This document shows positions 1-14,538 of a DNA stretch of 64,000 nucleotides, piece by piece. Positions within the stretch are counted from its first letter, which is position 1, and the number at the start of each line of letters is the position of its first letter. Origin of the DNA: Gymnorhina tibicen (taxonomy: Eukaryota > Chordata > Aves > Passeriformes > Artamidae); the NCBI GenBank assembly GCA_013399875.1, contig VXAZ01009370.1, positions 938,161 through 1,002,160 on the forward strand, given 5' to 3'. The notes below the pieces were generated by a model, which was given only the letters and a program-made list of their open reading frames with translations, was not told the origin of the DNA and ran no database searches. A program made the position numbers and the translations under genes.

Positions 1-3000
1 TGTCTGTAAGGCTGCAAGTTTTCCATTTGGTGTTAATAGCTGGGCAGATCTTCCTCATTTTAAAGGCAGCTGCTGTCTCTGTTTGTGGCAAAGGAGTCTC
101 AGCCTGCCAAGAGTGAGTTACCTTATCATTATCCTACACTCCCTTGTGTAACTTCAGTTGCACTGAGTGGCGTCTGAAGCCACCTCAGTTTGTTTGCAGT
201 TCCCTAGCAGCCCTGACATTACTCACAAGCTCTCCAAAGCTCTCTGTTGCAATGCCCACACCTTTCCTATTTTTAGGGTGCCGGTAAGCCAGCAGTTATT
301 CTGGTGGGGGTAGGTGGAGGGGGTGTATTCACTCTGTAGATTTTGTACTGCTTAGAGCTGTTCTGTTATCGTGCTCAAGCAGATCATCTCCTGCAGAAGA
401 CAAAGCTTGCTTCTAGGGTATATGAAGCAGAAAAATTGTCCTGCTGTGTTGGACCTGTTATTAAGCAAGGTTTTTTAAATCATTGTCCTGCCCCACAGTT
501 TGTAAATAATTTCTCCCATCCTGATGTTTACATCCTGCTTGTGGCTGTGTTGGGTTTCTCAGTCTCCCTGCCCCTCCAGTGAAGCAGCACATCCACGATC
601 CTTCATCTGCTACTGCTCCTTCCAGACCCTGATGTGCTCTCTTGCTCTTCTTTGAACTCCTGTGCCTGTGATCCTTCTGGAAATGTGACACCTGGAAACA
701 AACATGGTTTTACTGGAGCTGCCAGCTCCACGCAGAAGGGACTGAGGGTCTGTGATTCCTCCCTGCTCCCTGTCACTCTGGCTTTGCTCTGTGGGCATCA
801 GCATTGGATTCATCTTTGAGCCACAGAATGCTGAGATTTCGCATTGAATTTTCTGAACAAGGAGAGCATTTTCTTTTTTTTTTCACCCCTCAAACTGTTC
901 CTGAGTTTTGTGTTAATGACAGTGTTGGCACAAATGTGCCACTGTAGCCATAACACATTTTTCAGGGCTTCTCATCCCGCTCCAGCCTGGCTGCAGCAAG
1001 TCAGACACGCTCCCATTTTGGAGTTGGCTTTATGATACCCATTTCCAGGTGTTAGTGTTCTCATTATCATCTGATTATTCAAACTGTGCATTTAGGATTC
1101 TGGGGCTGTCACATTACACTCTCAGTAACAGCACCATACAGCTTCTGCCTGTTTAATCAAGACGTCTGGTGGCAGCCTGAGTCGATGATTTTCATTCCCT
1201 GTGATGGAGTCAATGACTTCTGGATTCACTTTTCTGCATCTTGATGGCAAGTGATATGTAGATATGTGTTGGAGACATGCCAGTGTTTTTCTAACCCCCA
1301 CATGACATCCACAGGATGTCAGATTGTGCAGAAATTGCTTTTAAACTGTTATTAACTTCTTGCTGGGCTAGCTGCTTTTTTATGGTTCTAATACAACAAT
1401 TTCACTGCTTTGCAAGAAGCACATGAATATCTTACTCTTAATTTAGTAAGATCATGCAGATTACTGTTCCTTATCTATATCCTGGTCTTTTTCCACTTAT
1501 AAATATTACAGCTATCCAGAGTGAGTGAGCCAGACTTTGTGTGAAGAGTGCACTCCAAAAAGAAGGTCTCCTGCTCTTCCATTCAAATCCAATTTTGCAA
1601 TGCAGATGGTTAAAGAGCTGCCTGCACTGGCACTGAACAGAGGAAGGTGCCTGTGCAGGAATAGTTGGGTCTGGAAACTGAATAACCAGGTTAACACTCA
1701 GATGAGCCTGAATTAAGAAGCTGTGGCTCTCTGCAGAGCTCAGGCACTGCATGGTGCTGATTTATAAGTGACACCACTTCCAGAGCCAGAGCAGGCACCA
1801 AGGCTTCTTGAGCTGCTGCTGAAGATAAACTTGTCAGTTCAAGGTAATGCTGACAAATAATAGCATCATTTACTACACAATTCTAAAAACAGCGGCCAGA
1901 AGAAAGAACAACAACAAAAACCCCTTTTAAGTGGCTCAGAGCCAATCTTAGCTATTTTTACCAAGAATTTCTGGGAAGAAAACAAACCTTAGCAATATAT
2001 GCTGGGTATCTGCAATACTATCCTGGAAATGCTCCAGATGGATAGAATTACTTTGTGAAATAATTTCAGTCTAATAATTTCTAGCAAGTCCTCTCCATAG
2101 TTGTGGATTGAATTGTGAAGATCCTAGGTACTTACAAATATTTTTGCGTGTGTTTTGCCATTTCCAGCTTGTTGGATAAGCAGCTCTGGTTTCCAGAGAC
2201 AAAACAGGTTTTGGGAGATTCTGATAGGTCAGGTTCTAAGACTTTTAAGCTTAGTTATACCTGGAAGTTCTGAGATGTTGCAAGTATTTCTGTGGTATTT
2301 TCAACTCATTCAGAAGTAAGTTTTAGAGACATCCATGATTGCATGATTTTCCAGGCAAATTAGTAAATGCTTATGATGCAACTCATTCAACTGAGCTTTG
2401 GAAAAGCAGCTGGACTAACACAACCTTCCCTGAACCAAGCCTTTCATGGTTTAGCTATTAATATTATCCTGCATAAACTACTTTTCTACAGGGAATGGTT
2501 TTGGAGTAGCTTTCTTACCTCTTTGATTAGCACTAATGTGTGGCTTGAGTGGAAAAAGCGAGGGAAGCTCGTGTCCATGCTAAATTTCTCTCAGTCAGAG
2601 TCAGTAGCTGTTCCATCTTTCAGAATCTGCTCGCTGTCCTGTTTAGTTTATGCAGAGGAAAGAGATTGCTTTTCTAATTTCCATAATCGTAAGTGGTGAC
2701 TAAATTTAACAGAAAAAGAAAAACAGAGTAGGGAACTCTAATCCTGCTTTGTGGCTCTAAATCGAATTATTTGTCTTTCTAAATCTTTGAATTAATTTTA
2801 TGGAAGGTCACAAGCACACCTCTCAAAGCATATTTCAGTAAAAGCTGCAGAGTGATTTACTTTGGAACCTTCTGTCTCTTTGCACTTCTACCATTTTTTC
2901 AGTGTGAAACAAAGCTGTCAAAATATTTACTCGGGCATTTTGTTCAAACATTCTCATATGGAAACACTGTATTTAATAACATCATTAACATGAATTCACA

Positions 3001-6000
3001 AATCCTTTCATCTGACATCTATCATTTACAGGATCAACTGAAAAATACCTGACTGCTCAGCCCCATCTTTAAAGGGATTTTTATATGTTTTTTTTAAAAC
3101 CATACTGTCTCTATCTTGTCCCCACCATAGTAATGATAATTTGCTTTTCCATAATACCTTTCCTGACAGCATATCACAACTGTGTTTTGATAAATAAATG
3201 AAAAGTATTTTGACACTGATTTACTTACTCTCGTTACGACAGCTTTTGAGAAAGTGTTATGCTACCCCATTTTTCAGGTGATAAATTAAACAGTGATGAA
3301 GTTTGTGACTCGCCAAAGTCCCTGTACTGTCCAAAGGTCTCCTTTCAGGCAAGTGACATGAGGGAAAGCAGACATAACCTTCTTCTCATCTGAGCACAGG
3401 CTCTGTTTTCTTTGGCCCTGTACCAATGTCTGCTCCCACCAGATCTGCAGGATTTTTCTCAATTGCTTGTTTTGAAAGTGAAGCTTGCATGGATTTTGTC
3501 CTGTGGTGGCATCTCAAGGCAGTCCTGAAGGCCACTAGCCTCTGGCGGGGTTAATGGATCAATATCCCAAACCTTTCCATAGCTATTTTGGGAGAGGTTT
3601 CCGCCTTCCATGGTTGGGGTGTCCTTCCTCGCATTGCTGCGGGTGACCAGAGCAGCTTTGTTCCACTTCATTGCTGCTGATTAAACTAGGAACAAAAATT
3701 CCCAAGTTTGCCATGGATGTGTGGTGGCACTTAAGATGACTTACATGCCTGAGGAGGCTTCCAGGGCATTCTTAGTGAATTGGATTTTTGGGGTTTTTTT
3801 CCAAAATTTAGTTTGCTTTTATTTACTGGTAACTGTATCAACAGGATGGTTAAAACTTCTCATAGTCTTTCACATATATGTTGTCACGACTGTAAGTTGT
3901 ATCAGCAGTAATTAACTGCTGGACTGTAAAGTGCTTCCTCAGATGAGGAAAACTATCCATGAATACTTGGGTAGAAATAGTTAAGGTTTCTTTATCTGAT
4001 TCTCTTTCCCATAAAATAACATCTTGATTTCCAAACCTGGTTAAGAAAATTTAATGTCTCCTTTTTAATGACTCATTTCCAGGAAAATAAAATTTGGGAT
4101 AAATGAATTTTCTTAAAGGTTTATTAAATGTAGCCATGAGATATTTATCGCTGAGATCCGGCTTTCATCTTTCCATAGTATTATACAAAAGAGATTGCAT
4201 CTAATTGAATAATTAAGCAGCTTTAATATATTATTTCATCTGATATTACTTTCAGAAACCTTGTGAGATATATTAGGGAGATTCAGAAGTCTTTAATAAC
4301 AGACCCATCTGCTCTAGGACTGGATCCTGACAGGAAGGAGACATCTTCAATCCTCACTCAAGTGCTCAGAACCTTACACGAGCACTTTGATCTTTTCCAT
4401 TTGTCTTGGGGGAGAATTTGGCACTGTTCAGGTCAAATAAAACTAGAATAATTAAAATAATCCACTTCACATATAAGTATTACAACAAAGTACCTCTTGA
4501 TATTTTTTAACTAAAAGCAGATGGCAGGGGTTATTTACTTTATTTTGGGAAAATTTCATTTGCAGGGAGGTTGCATTGAGGGAGTGTGAGGCACAGCTTT
4601 TTCGCCCGGCCTCTGAAGTCTGCTCTCCCCTGGCTCTCCAAATTCCTTGCCTCACTCCTGGCTCCAAGCCCAGACATCCCATCCTTAACCCTCCTTCTGG
4701 CTTTGAGAAAAGGCATGTTGTGCTCACCCATCTTCTTCCATTCAGGCGAGGTTCTTGACACGGCAGAAACGCAAAAAGGGAGTTTTTCTGTTTTCTCTGT
4801 GTCATAAAATTCAGATTGGGAGAATTAACACGGCTACTCACTTCCTCAAACACATTCAAACTATTCATCCGGTGCCCAAATACTCATAGTAGTGGTGAGG
4901 AGTTTCGTAGCTCTAGGGAATCATTTAGACTAGTCAGCCAAAGCCAAAATTAAAATTTAAAATGCAGTTGGCAATGATTATTAATCAATTAGCTCCAGGG
5001 AGCTGTCAAGGCTTCCTAACCAGAGTTAGAATAACAAGAATTATTTTTGAAATAATAAAACTAGATCCTTAATAAAACTTGTCTCCTCCTTCACACATTT
5101 ATTAATATGATGATGCCTAAAAAGGTATCAGTAATTACTTTTATATGAGTGAAATTGAATTGGAATGAGAGCCATCTGCAGGAAGCAGTAATTGGCAGAT
5201 CCATTTCTTTAAGCATATATGACTTAAAATCTTAGTAGTGCAATACACGTCACAGGGTATTAGAAGAGGGGAATCTTACACTGTCCTAAGCACCTTGGTG
5301 TGGCAGCAGATTTTATTATGCAGTGAGAGATGGCTGAATATCTCAGCTAAACTGAAAAAATGCGAGTGGGCTGTGAACCGCTGAACGCTTTTAGGTTGAT
5401 CTTCATATCGATGTTGTCCCTTTTTAGAGCTCTTGTGCAGAAAGAAGAGTAAATCATTCTGTGAGGTTACAGCTTGGCAGATTCCGATGCTGTGGGGTTT
5501 GCAGCACTCCCGTCTCCATCCACCTCTGCCGTGCTTCCTGAGGAATGCACCGTGGGATGTCCAAGCTGGGGTGTAAAAAAATGACAAGGATGGTTGACAC
5601 GTCTTTTTGTTTGGGTTTTTTTTTTAAAGGCTTCTATATATATCCTTGTTGTTGGTCCAGAACAACCCCAAACGTGGTACTGCTCAGATGCGCTGTAAGA
5701 GCCACTTGTGTGATGGGTTATTTGAAGAGGGCTACACTGAGCTTCCTGCAGCAAAAATGAACTTTGCCTAATTAGCCAGTAATAAAAATACGTGGATTTC
5801 ATTTAAAATAACAAAAGCCCGCAAATGTAATTGCTGCAACAGTGCATCAAGGGCTGCTATCCAAATTAATAAAGAGCAGTTCTTCAATAGTGTCCTAAGA
5901 GAACTCACTTAGGTGACGTGGCTCGGTAGGAGTTTGACAATCCAGTATTTGACAGTTCTGTACCTACAGGACATTGCCACCAGAACAAGCCAGCTCTGTA

Positions 6001-6952
6001 CAACAGTTACAGGAGGGCCAGTCCTGCAACACAGGCTCAAGGTTCAGCTTCCATCTGAGGGAGGGATTTCCCCTTTCCTGGAGGGTGCATGAGGGAGTCC
6101 CTGGACACCACAAGGGATGGGATTGATTTCAGGCCACTTCTTTGTCAGCGTTGTCAGGCAAGGAGAGGACACTGGTGGTGTCTCTTCACAGATGCTGCTG
6201 TCACCCAGCCTGCCTGGCCATCCTCCAGACAGCTGGGCTGGGTTTCACCCCCAGGTTCACTGAGACCGTGGTCTACCCTCTAAGCAGCTTCTGTTCCTCA
6301 AGGATGTGGGGAAGCCCCATTGGGAAACGTGCAGGAACAGGATTTGAATCTTGTGGGGAGGAGAGGAGGCCAGCTGCGCTCCCTGCAGCTGGGACTAGAT
6401 GTGCTGGATGCTGAGCCAGAAAGGAAAAATGTGCTTGGTCCTGGCATGTAGAGCAGGTCAGCATTTGGCATCTCCTTGGCAGAACGAGAGCACTGCTTTT
6501 CCTGGTACAGTGAAACGCTGCTCTGGACTTTGGAACTGCAGAAGAGCAGTTGTTGGCTATGGAAATCCCTTAGGTCTTTGCAAAGAGAAAAACCACACAG
6601 AAACACCCAACCCGACAAATTGGAGACATCTGGGTACAAAAGGACAGCCCGTTTTCAGCAGTGCTGCTTGCTGATCAGTGCCCCAGCTGGATTAGGCGCC
6701 TTCCCAGGGTGCCAGCGTCACTTTGCAGCCTCAGGGCTTCCTGAAACAGCCCGTGCAGAACTCAGGAACACAAAACTTCAGCTCAGTGTAACGACCAGTA
6801 AGTTGGTTCTTGGGTGTCCTGGCTGGTTCAAAGCAAAATCAATCGGCCAACATCTTCAGTATCCAAATCCTCCTCCAAGTGGCCATTTCTTCATCCCTCC
6901 TCAAAAACTTTCGCAGATAAAGTTTCGCATGAAGTTTGTTTCTCTTCCAGCA

Positions 6953-6968
6953 TTTTTTTTTTTTTTTT
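6953..6968. repeat. poly-T tract
   Basis: An uninterrupted run of 16 T lies inside the C7orf50 intron. It may be the tail of an old retroposed copy on the minus strand or simple slippage. No target-site duplication was identified. Confidence 0.8.
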
Positions 6969-7034
6969 AGCATCGCTCTATGGAAAACCATGACACTTTC
7001 ATACGCTTCTTGTGTTTTATTAATAAACCCAAAA

Positions 7035-7115
7035 GTTTGGGTGGTTTTTTGGGTGGGTTTTTTTTTTTTTTGGTGGCGGTGTGCTTTTCGGTTTTGTTTT
7101 GGTTTTTTTGTTTGA
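7035..7115. repeat. G/T-only low-complexity tract
   Basis: This is a strongly strand-asymmetric stretch made almost wholly of T and G, with runs such as GGTTTTTTGGG followed by a T-run. It lies in the C7orf50 intron. No function can be read from it. Confidence 0.7.
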
Positions 7116-10100
7116 AGCTTTAAAGTTTTAGAAGCTGATTTAAAATTTAAAAAGCAGTGAAAATGAGCTACTCGGCTTGAATCTGTGCCTTTGCAGGAGT
7201 GTTCTGTACCACAGTTGGACATTTTTTGGTGTAAGAGGGAGAAGAGAATTGACCATATTTGTTTTCTCTGGGTCTGGTAGCATATCCCTCATCTGATCTT
7301 CAGAAAGCATTTATGTAAATGGACTTTTGCCAACTTTTGGAAAGGATTTTACGTACAGCTGGCTCCTTGCATGATTTTCATACAGAGTGTGGGGCCCTCT
7401 TTATCTCCTCGTACCCCCCAGGGTGTTCTTCATGGGAGGGAGGCATAACAGTTGTTTTCATTTTCCCTTTCCCTTATTTCTGGTTCAGGCATCAGTGTGA
7501 CCAGAATTAAGTGCAAGAAAAGATGGACATCTGGAGAGGAGATGGGACTTTGAGATAGCACTTGGTTGTATATTCCTTGCAGGAGCAGAACAGTTTGGCT
7601 GTGAAGGGCTCAAATTGTACTTTTTATTCTTCTTCTGTGATAATTCAACTCCTGCTTTGTGTTCCTTTCATGAATGTATGTAAAATAAAAAGCACATTTA
7701 GCTTAGAAATACAGTAATAGCAGCTATGGGCTTTCAAGCCTGACCTTTTTGTTATTACTGAAAACAACAGCAAGTTCTCAGCGTGTTATTACTGCTATAT
7801 ATATTTTTCTTCCAATCAAAATGCAGTTTTGCTGCAGGGGGGGCTAATGCAGATACCAGCAACTAAATAACTGTGTCAGGAAAATAATTTTTAAAGAAAT
7901 TATAAAGGTTTTTTTTTCCCCCCCGCCCCAGTGGAACGCTGTTGGCATTTGCAGGTGGGTTGGTGTCTGGGACGTGTGTCGTTCCCGATGGGAGAGACAG
8001 GAGCCGTGCCCACGACCTGCCGCACGGTTTTGAGGCATTGTTAAGATTTTCTGGGTCAACTTTTCTTCCCACCAATCATCTTGTCTCATCTGTTTATACT
8101 TGGAGCTCTTCAAGGGAAGGTCTCATGTTGCGTTTGAACAGAGCCCGTGGCGGGGGAGGAAGAGGATTTCGGCCGGAGCTGCAGGATGCAAACATAATAT
8201 AAAACGTTAACAAATAATGGCAAGTGATAAAAGTACGTAGACTAAAAGATAAGCTGTGATAAACATTTTATGTAGATTTAATCAAAGCTTGGCTTTATGG
8301 CACAAAGGCCCCTTCCTTTCACTTTATAAATACTTTCTAAGAAAATCCTGTGACCTGTTTGCTGCACGGATACAATCTGTCCTAATGCTGGACATCAGGA
8401 CAAAAATGGGACACTTAAAAGCACATTTATTTTTTCCTCCATGTGTGATTCTTGAATTTTTAAAAAAAAAGCTCCCTCCTCTTGCCTTTTCACAAGTCTA
8501 TAGTTATTATACTGTGTCTAAACCAGATGGAAGAATATATTAAAAAATGTTTTTAAACCACAGATTGAAAAATGGTGCCAGGATTTTCAACCAAAAATGT
8601 GGCATTGATTCTAAAATCTGTTGACAATTTTAGAAAGTTTTTCTTTTGGCAAACGAGCTCCTTTAGTGTCTTTTCTCTCTTCCAGGAAAATAAGGAAAAC
8701 CTTTATCCGAGTCATAATTTAGTTAGATTCCAAACTGGATTTGAGAATATCAGCATAAATGTATTAACTTTCTCCAGGAATTGGAGTTTGTACATTAACA
8801 GACTCATCCATAACACGAGAAGAACACAGTTAAAGGCTACAGTTGTCTCTTATGCCTAATACTGGGTCTTGCCACAGATCCGTGCTTCCAGGATTTTAAC
8901 TACAGCTGCTCCAGTCTAGTCTCTGAAAATCTATTTAGAATGTAAATTTTGGCTATTCTTTCCAAATGAGGGCAATCAGCATCACACACACTTGAACTGA
9001 GATTTCTTCTTACACTGGATGGAGCGATGAAGTTCACCACGAGGCAGCTTTCTGGGCATGCAGTTTTTGTGTGGAAAACCAGACTTTCAAAAAACATCCT
9101 TGTAAAAGTAAATCCATTTTAAATGCCCCTGAGAGAAACAGAAGAAACTCTGAATACCCCCAATAAAAATAAACACTTTTACATTTCCCTTTAAATAATT
9201 GTATGTGTTATAACTGGAGGAAAAATTATTATTCCTGCTTCACTATATGCACCATCGGGCATATGTTAAACTTCCATCCACATCCATATATTTTTTATAT
9301 ATCCGTATAAAACCTCCATCCATAAAATGTCTCTTCTCCCACAAGAGTGAGCTTATGCCAAATTTTTGCTCCCTCCATGCTGCTTGCTCCAGCAAGTTCC
9401 AGGGAGCCTCTTTGAGGTGCAGTGTTCCCTGCTCACCTGTTGGCCATGTGTGCATTGGGCTCACCTCTGGACTGACCTGATAACAGAGTTTCGTTCAGAG
9501 TTCCCAAATTGTTTCCTTGTAAGGGCAGTGAGTTGCCTTAAACACCAGTGCATGGGGTTTTAAAGGGGCTGCTGTTGTATGCATTGCACTGCGAAATATT
9601 CCAGTGGATCTCTTGAGCGCCAAGTGTTTCAGCAAGGCTTTAAATATCTTTAAGGGAATATTTTGGAGTATGGTTGTTCCTTGTTGAGGAAACACCTGTT
9701 ATCCACATTTTACGGGTAGGGCAGTGAGCTCAGCAATGATGCTGTTTGCAGGGAGTTTGGGGAATAAAGTGCCTGACCTGATTCCTGCAAGCCTTAATCG
9801 TGTGCTGTAACTCCTGTTCAGCCTTCCTTGGGGGGTTTGTAGAAGAGCACAGGTGATCCTTAAGGACAGGTTGCAGAGTGGTGAATAACTGGTGGATCAG
9901 AACAGAAAAGAACCCAGATGGATGAGGTGGGGAGAATGTGACCATTTTTGTGCAGTGCTGCAGAATGCTGCTTTTAATGTTTTCCATAGATCTTTGCAGT
10001 GGAGCCCTGACTTTGGTGCAATGGGCCAGACCCGTGGCTCTGTCCCTCCTTTGAGGGAACCTTGGGAATGTCAGACACGGGATAAATCACAGGAGAGCAG

Positions 10101-13100
10101 CAGGAGGCTGTGCTCTGAGCTGGTCCTCGGGGCTGGAGAAACTCTTCAAGTTAATTCCCTGATGCTAAACCTGGGCTGTATGCTGGAGAAATCCAAATCT
10201 GGTGGCAATCTGCTTTTCCTTGGATAGATAGCCAGGCTGAAAGGTGTATCCAGGGTGGGCTGCACTGCCAGGGGCACTCACCTGGAGCAGTGGATGTATG
10301 TGAGGCTGCGTGTCCTTGTGTCTGGCATGCAGCAGTGCTCTCGTGTGCTCTGGGAGGTGTCAGTGGTCACATCCCTGTCTGTCCTTCTGGTTTCTTGAGA
10401 CTTGTCTCTTACCCAGTAATTTTTTCAAGTTGAATCAGTAAAAGGGTTGGTTCTCAGCACAGAGCTTTTCTGCACTCAGTCATTATTGGCCAGTTGTGGC
10501 AGCTCTGTAGAGTTCTGTCCTGGCCAGTAGTCCCAGCAGATGCATTGTGTTGACTTCCTGAATCCAATTTGTAACAATAATGTTTTTCTCATACTGTGTT
10601 TCTGGAACCAATTTGCCTGCTTTCCCTTCCCCATCTCCTTCTCCCTGGACACCCCAGCGAGAGCTCTGCCCTGCACGCTACCAGTTGCCTTCTGTTTGCC
10701 TACTTACACTGCCTGAATTCCCATGTTTTGGGAATAGATTTATGGCAGATGACTTTAGTCATCTTTTTTTAGTAGACACTAGAAGTCATTTATGAGATAG
10801 ACTAGTGAGAATCTTGGGTAGCTTTTCTACATGAGACTCTCCTGCTAAAAAAACAAAAGCCCAAATGTAAAATTTCCTAAGCTGCTTGATTTATTTGATT
10901 CATTTCCTCCGTCATTCAATTTCAAAGCCATTTAGGAAGATCATTTGCACAAACATTTAAGTTCTCTTTAACTAAAGTCAACCAATGTGTTTTTTCAGTG
11001 AGCTGGAGCTCATGAGAAAGATTCAAACATCAGCTGTGTAAAGAAGGCAATTAGTGTTTGTACAATATATTGAAAATTAGCCCGAGGCACGCTGGAAAAA
11101 TACATGTTTTACACATGTATATTTTTCACCCAGTTCCATGGTTTGTATTAGATCCTGACACACGTCATTCTCGAAGCTACCAAATGAATTCAAACTGTGA
11201 AAGAGGTTGTGATTGTCTGTAAAAAGAGGGGGTGTAACTGTAATGTAGTTGGTCTTGCTCTGTATATTTGATCACTCAAAGGAAAAGCCTTTTCTCCTGC
11301 TGGAATCTGTCAAGGAAGCTTATCTGCATGTAAACAGCAAAATGAGACCTCTCGTGTGTTGCAAGGTTTGGACTTTCCTAGTTTAAAAGCTGAGCATTTC
11401 TAAAAATGTATTAATGATGTCATCCTGATAAAAGGAGACACTCCTCTCACTTTGTCTTGGAGTAATACTTTCCATAGATTTTAAAGCTGCCACAGAAGTG
11501 GGGAAAAAGCTGTCATAATTATAGGAATCAGTGGAAAAGTCTTATTGTAATAACTGTTTGGGGGAGCAACTGTCATGTTATCTGCATTAAAGATTGTGCA
11601 CCCATTGCCAGGAGTGTTTTGCCCACAGTTTGGTAGGAATTCGGGTTAAGAGAAGGACCATTTTCCTGAAGGGGAGGAAGTAGGAGTTGTTGATACAGCC
11701 GTGGTTGGAGTACCAGTTAAAAACTTAGGAGTATTTTCCTAAAATACAAGTACACCTATAGCTATTAAGGAAAATACTATTTTTTCTTATTGTAATAATT
11801 TAGTGTTTGATTCTGATAGGACAGATCACGAAACAAAAGAAATGGCTTGTGAGGCTCTGGTGCTAGAATGGACATAAATGTACTTTCTGCAGTTGATTAT
11901 GTTAAAGTATTTGTTGTTTGTATGAATTACTGTGGTGTGTATAGAGCAGAACCTTTCAGGAAGACAAACTAAAACTTTTGTTTGTTTCTGCAAGAGAATT
12001 CACAGGAGTGAAAGTCCATATGGAGTCTTGGATGCAGGAGTACAACAACTCGCCTTAACACGTAGAAGAGAGCATATGGTTTTGGTAATAGGTTAATAAG
12101 AGCAATTAACCTTATAGTGCACTCATTTGTTGGTCTCAGTTGTTTATAAACTAGGTAATAAAGATATTTTAACATCCTATAGCTTTATAGGAGATTAAGT
12201 GAAGTCAGGCTGTATTTTTCAAGTTTTAATGCCAACAGTACTCAGGTGATAGAAACAGAGAATTAGCAGAGAGTAGAAGATTCAGAGTACTCTGTGGTGT
12301 GTCCAACCAGTGGATGTCATCACAAAGGCTGAAATACATAGAATAGTTCAGAGAAATACAGACATATGTTAAAGGTTTTCATTAGCAGAGGGTCTCTTTT
12401 CCCAGGGTGCAGTCCCAGATCTGTCACCCAGCTTGTTCTTGCCACCTTGCAAAGGCTATAACGTGAGCTGTTTCCAGGCTCTATTTTAAACTTACCTTCT
12501 TCTTCTTGAGGCTGAACCTCATAAAAGAACGGGCTGAAAAACCAGCAGGCACTGTCACTGCTTTGTTTTGTTTGTTTGGAAGGACTTCTGGCAGCAGTGC
12601 CAGTTTCTCGGTGAGGAGTTGCTGTGTTTGCCTGGCGAACAGAGCAGGTGGGTACAGGTGAGCAGGTTGTTGTTGGCCCCACAAATTGCACCCACAAGAA
12701 AAGCCTTTTTCACTTCATTCTCTCTTGGCTCCTCACACTTCAGGTGGTGTCATTTGTTGCCCAGTTGGGCACCTTGCTGCAAAGACAAGGGACACCGAGG
12801 GTTGTGTGATTTTGTTTTGCAGGTACTGTGGTTTCTAGCCTGGTGGTGATGGGACAAGGGATGGTTTCACCATAATAACAGTTTTTTATTTAATTCTATA
12901 ACATTTTCAGTCAGCTTTCTGGCCTCCTGCTTTTGTGCAATACTGGTTTTGCAAACTTCTGCCTGTTTATTGCCAGTGTTGCAAAAGAAGGCTCTAAATC
13001 AGCTCATCTGTAGGTTTAACTCGAGCATGTAAAGGACGATATATTGTGGGGTTTCGTGTTTTGTCTGTCCTTCCTGGTTTACTGTTAATTGTCTGATTTC

Positions 13101-14538
13101 TACCTTGTGTTTTGGTTATAAGCTATTTTATTATCTTCAACTGAGGATAACCCCAATGAGCTGTGGTTCTCTTTCTTTATCTTGAATTTGGACATCAAGA
13201 CAATAATTTTTTTTCCTTACCTTTTTTCCAGAGGCTTCCATGAAACCTTTCTGTACAAATTTGTGGTCTCATTTTTTTCTCTTTCATTGAATTGACTGAA
13301 CAATGTATTTGCTGGTGCAGCATTCACCAAAGCGGAGGACTCTTTTGCTTTATTAGACTTGACAGTGTTTAAACAATGCTAATTCTCCTACCCAGCTGGC
13401 TTTTCAACTGATTTCTGTGCTCTCTATTGCTGTGCAAAACAAGCTGGAACATTAATGGCATCTTGCATGCTACCCTCTGGAGACCTACTTTTCTTTAGAG
13501 AAAATTCAAATAAATGCAAAAGTTTCTGGGTTTTCTCCTTACATTTTTTTTTTTGTTTCTTTTCAAACGATACTTTAGTGTACTGTCAGATTTTGTACGT
13601 GTTACAATACTAATTTTCAAGCGCATAATTTTAAAAAGTGGTCTTCATTTGATAGCGAGATTGACTGGTTTGCTCATTTTTTTCATAGAAACAAATGCCT
13701 CTTTCTTCATCTAAACCAGAATATACCAGCTTTAAAAACATGTTCAAGATGCACATAAATGTGCTATTTTAACCCAGCTAAAATTTCTCATATTGAAAAT
13801 GTGTTTGCTGAACAGCCAAAGAACATTTGCAGATGTTAATCATTTGTTCGCCCTCTCACTTTTAACAGTATTCAAGTATTCCTAATGAGAGAGAGAGACA
13901 TAAACCCCCCCATTTTTCTAGCCTGTAAATATAAATATTTAAGTCACACATTTAGACAAGCCCAAGCCTTAAAACATTTGCTTCTGAAGGATGAATTTTG
14001 TCTGCTCTAGAAGAGCCATCTGTGATGGGCTGCAGCCACTACTGAGGTGACCATTTTAGCACAAGTCTGTCCTTCCAGTCCTTCAGAGGCTGCTTAATTT
14101 CACATAAATTTCAGTTAAATGTGAAATACCAACTTTCTGAAACCCAAACTTGATTCCTGTCTCCTCCACCTCCCCAGATACTCAGCCCTGCAGCAGGGGT
14201 AAAGATTTGAGGCGCTCAGTTGTCCTGGTCAAAGGAGGGCAATGTCCTTTATGAGAGGGCAAAGCTGGGCGGTGGGACTTGATATTTAACTTCAAGGAAT
14301 CACTGCTTTCTGAGGAAAATTTATAACCTTCTTGGCTCTGGTATCTTCCTGTAATTTTTTTGCCCAGAAGCCAGGTGGCCTTGTATAAAATGGGTGCCAG
14401 TACCTGTGTCCCACGGTGCCATGAAACTCCGTGCTGCGCACACAAAGCCGCTTGGAAGCGTGGTAGGGAGTATTTTCTAAATAAAGAATGTTTTGATATC
14501 ACAGCTTAAGCAGTTCTTTTTCCCCTAATTTTCTACAG

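Larger units (their letters stand above)
1..14538 (+). other. C7orf50: C7orf50 intron (3' part of a long intron)
   Basis: This stretch precedes the penultimate coding exon of C7orf50 and ends in a pyrimidine-rich tract and the acceptor CTACAG at 14533-14538. I saw no other exon of the gene here: the lysine-rich N-terminal part expected from the human protein was not recognised, so those exons probably lie upstream of the window. Open frames are all under about 135 codons and look random. The content is AT-rich single-copy DNA with short low-complexity tracts. In human, GPR146 overlaps the C7orf50 locus, but no long single-exon receptor frame is present here. Confidence 0.75.
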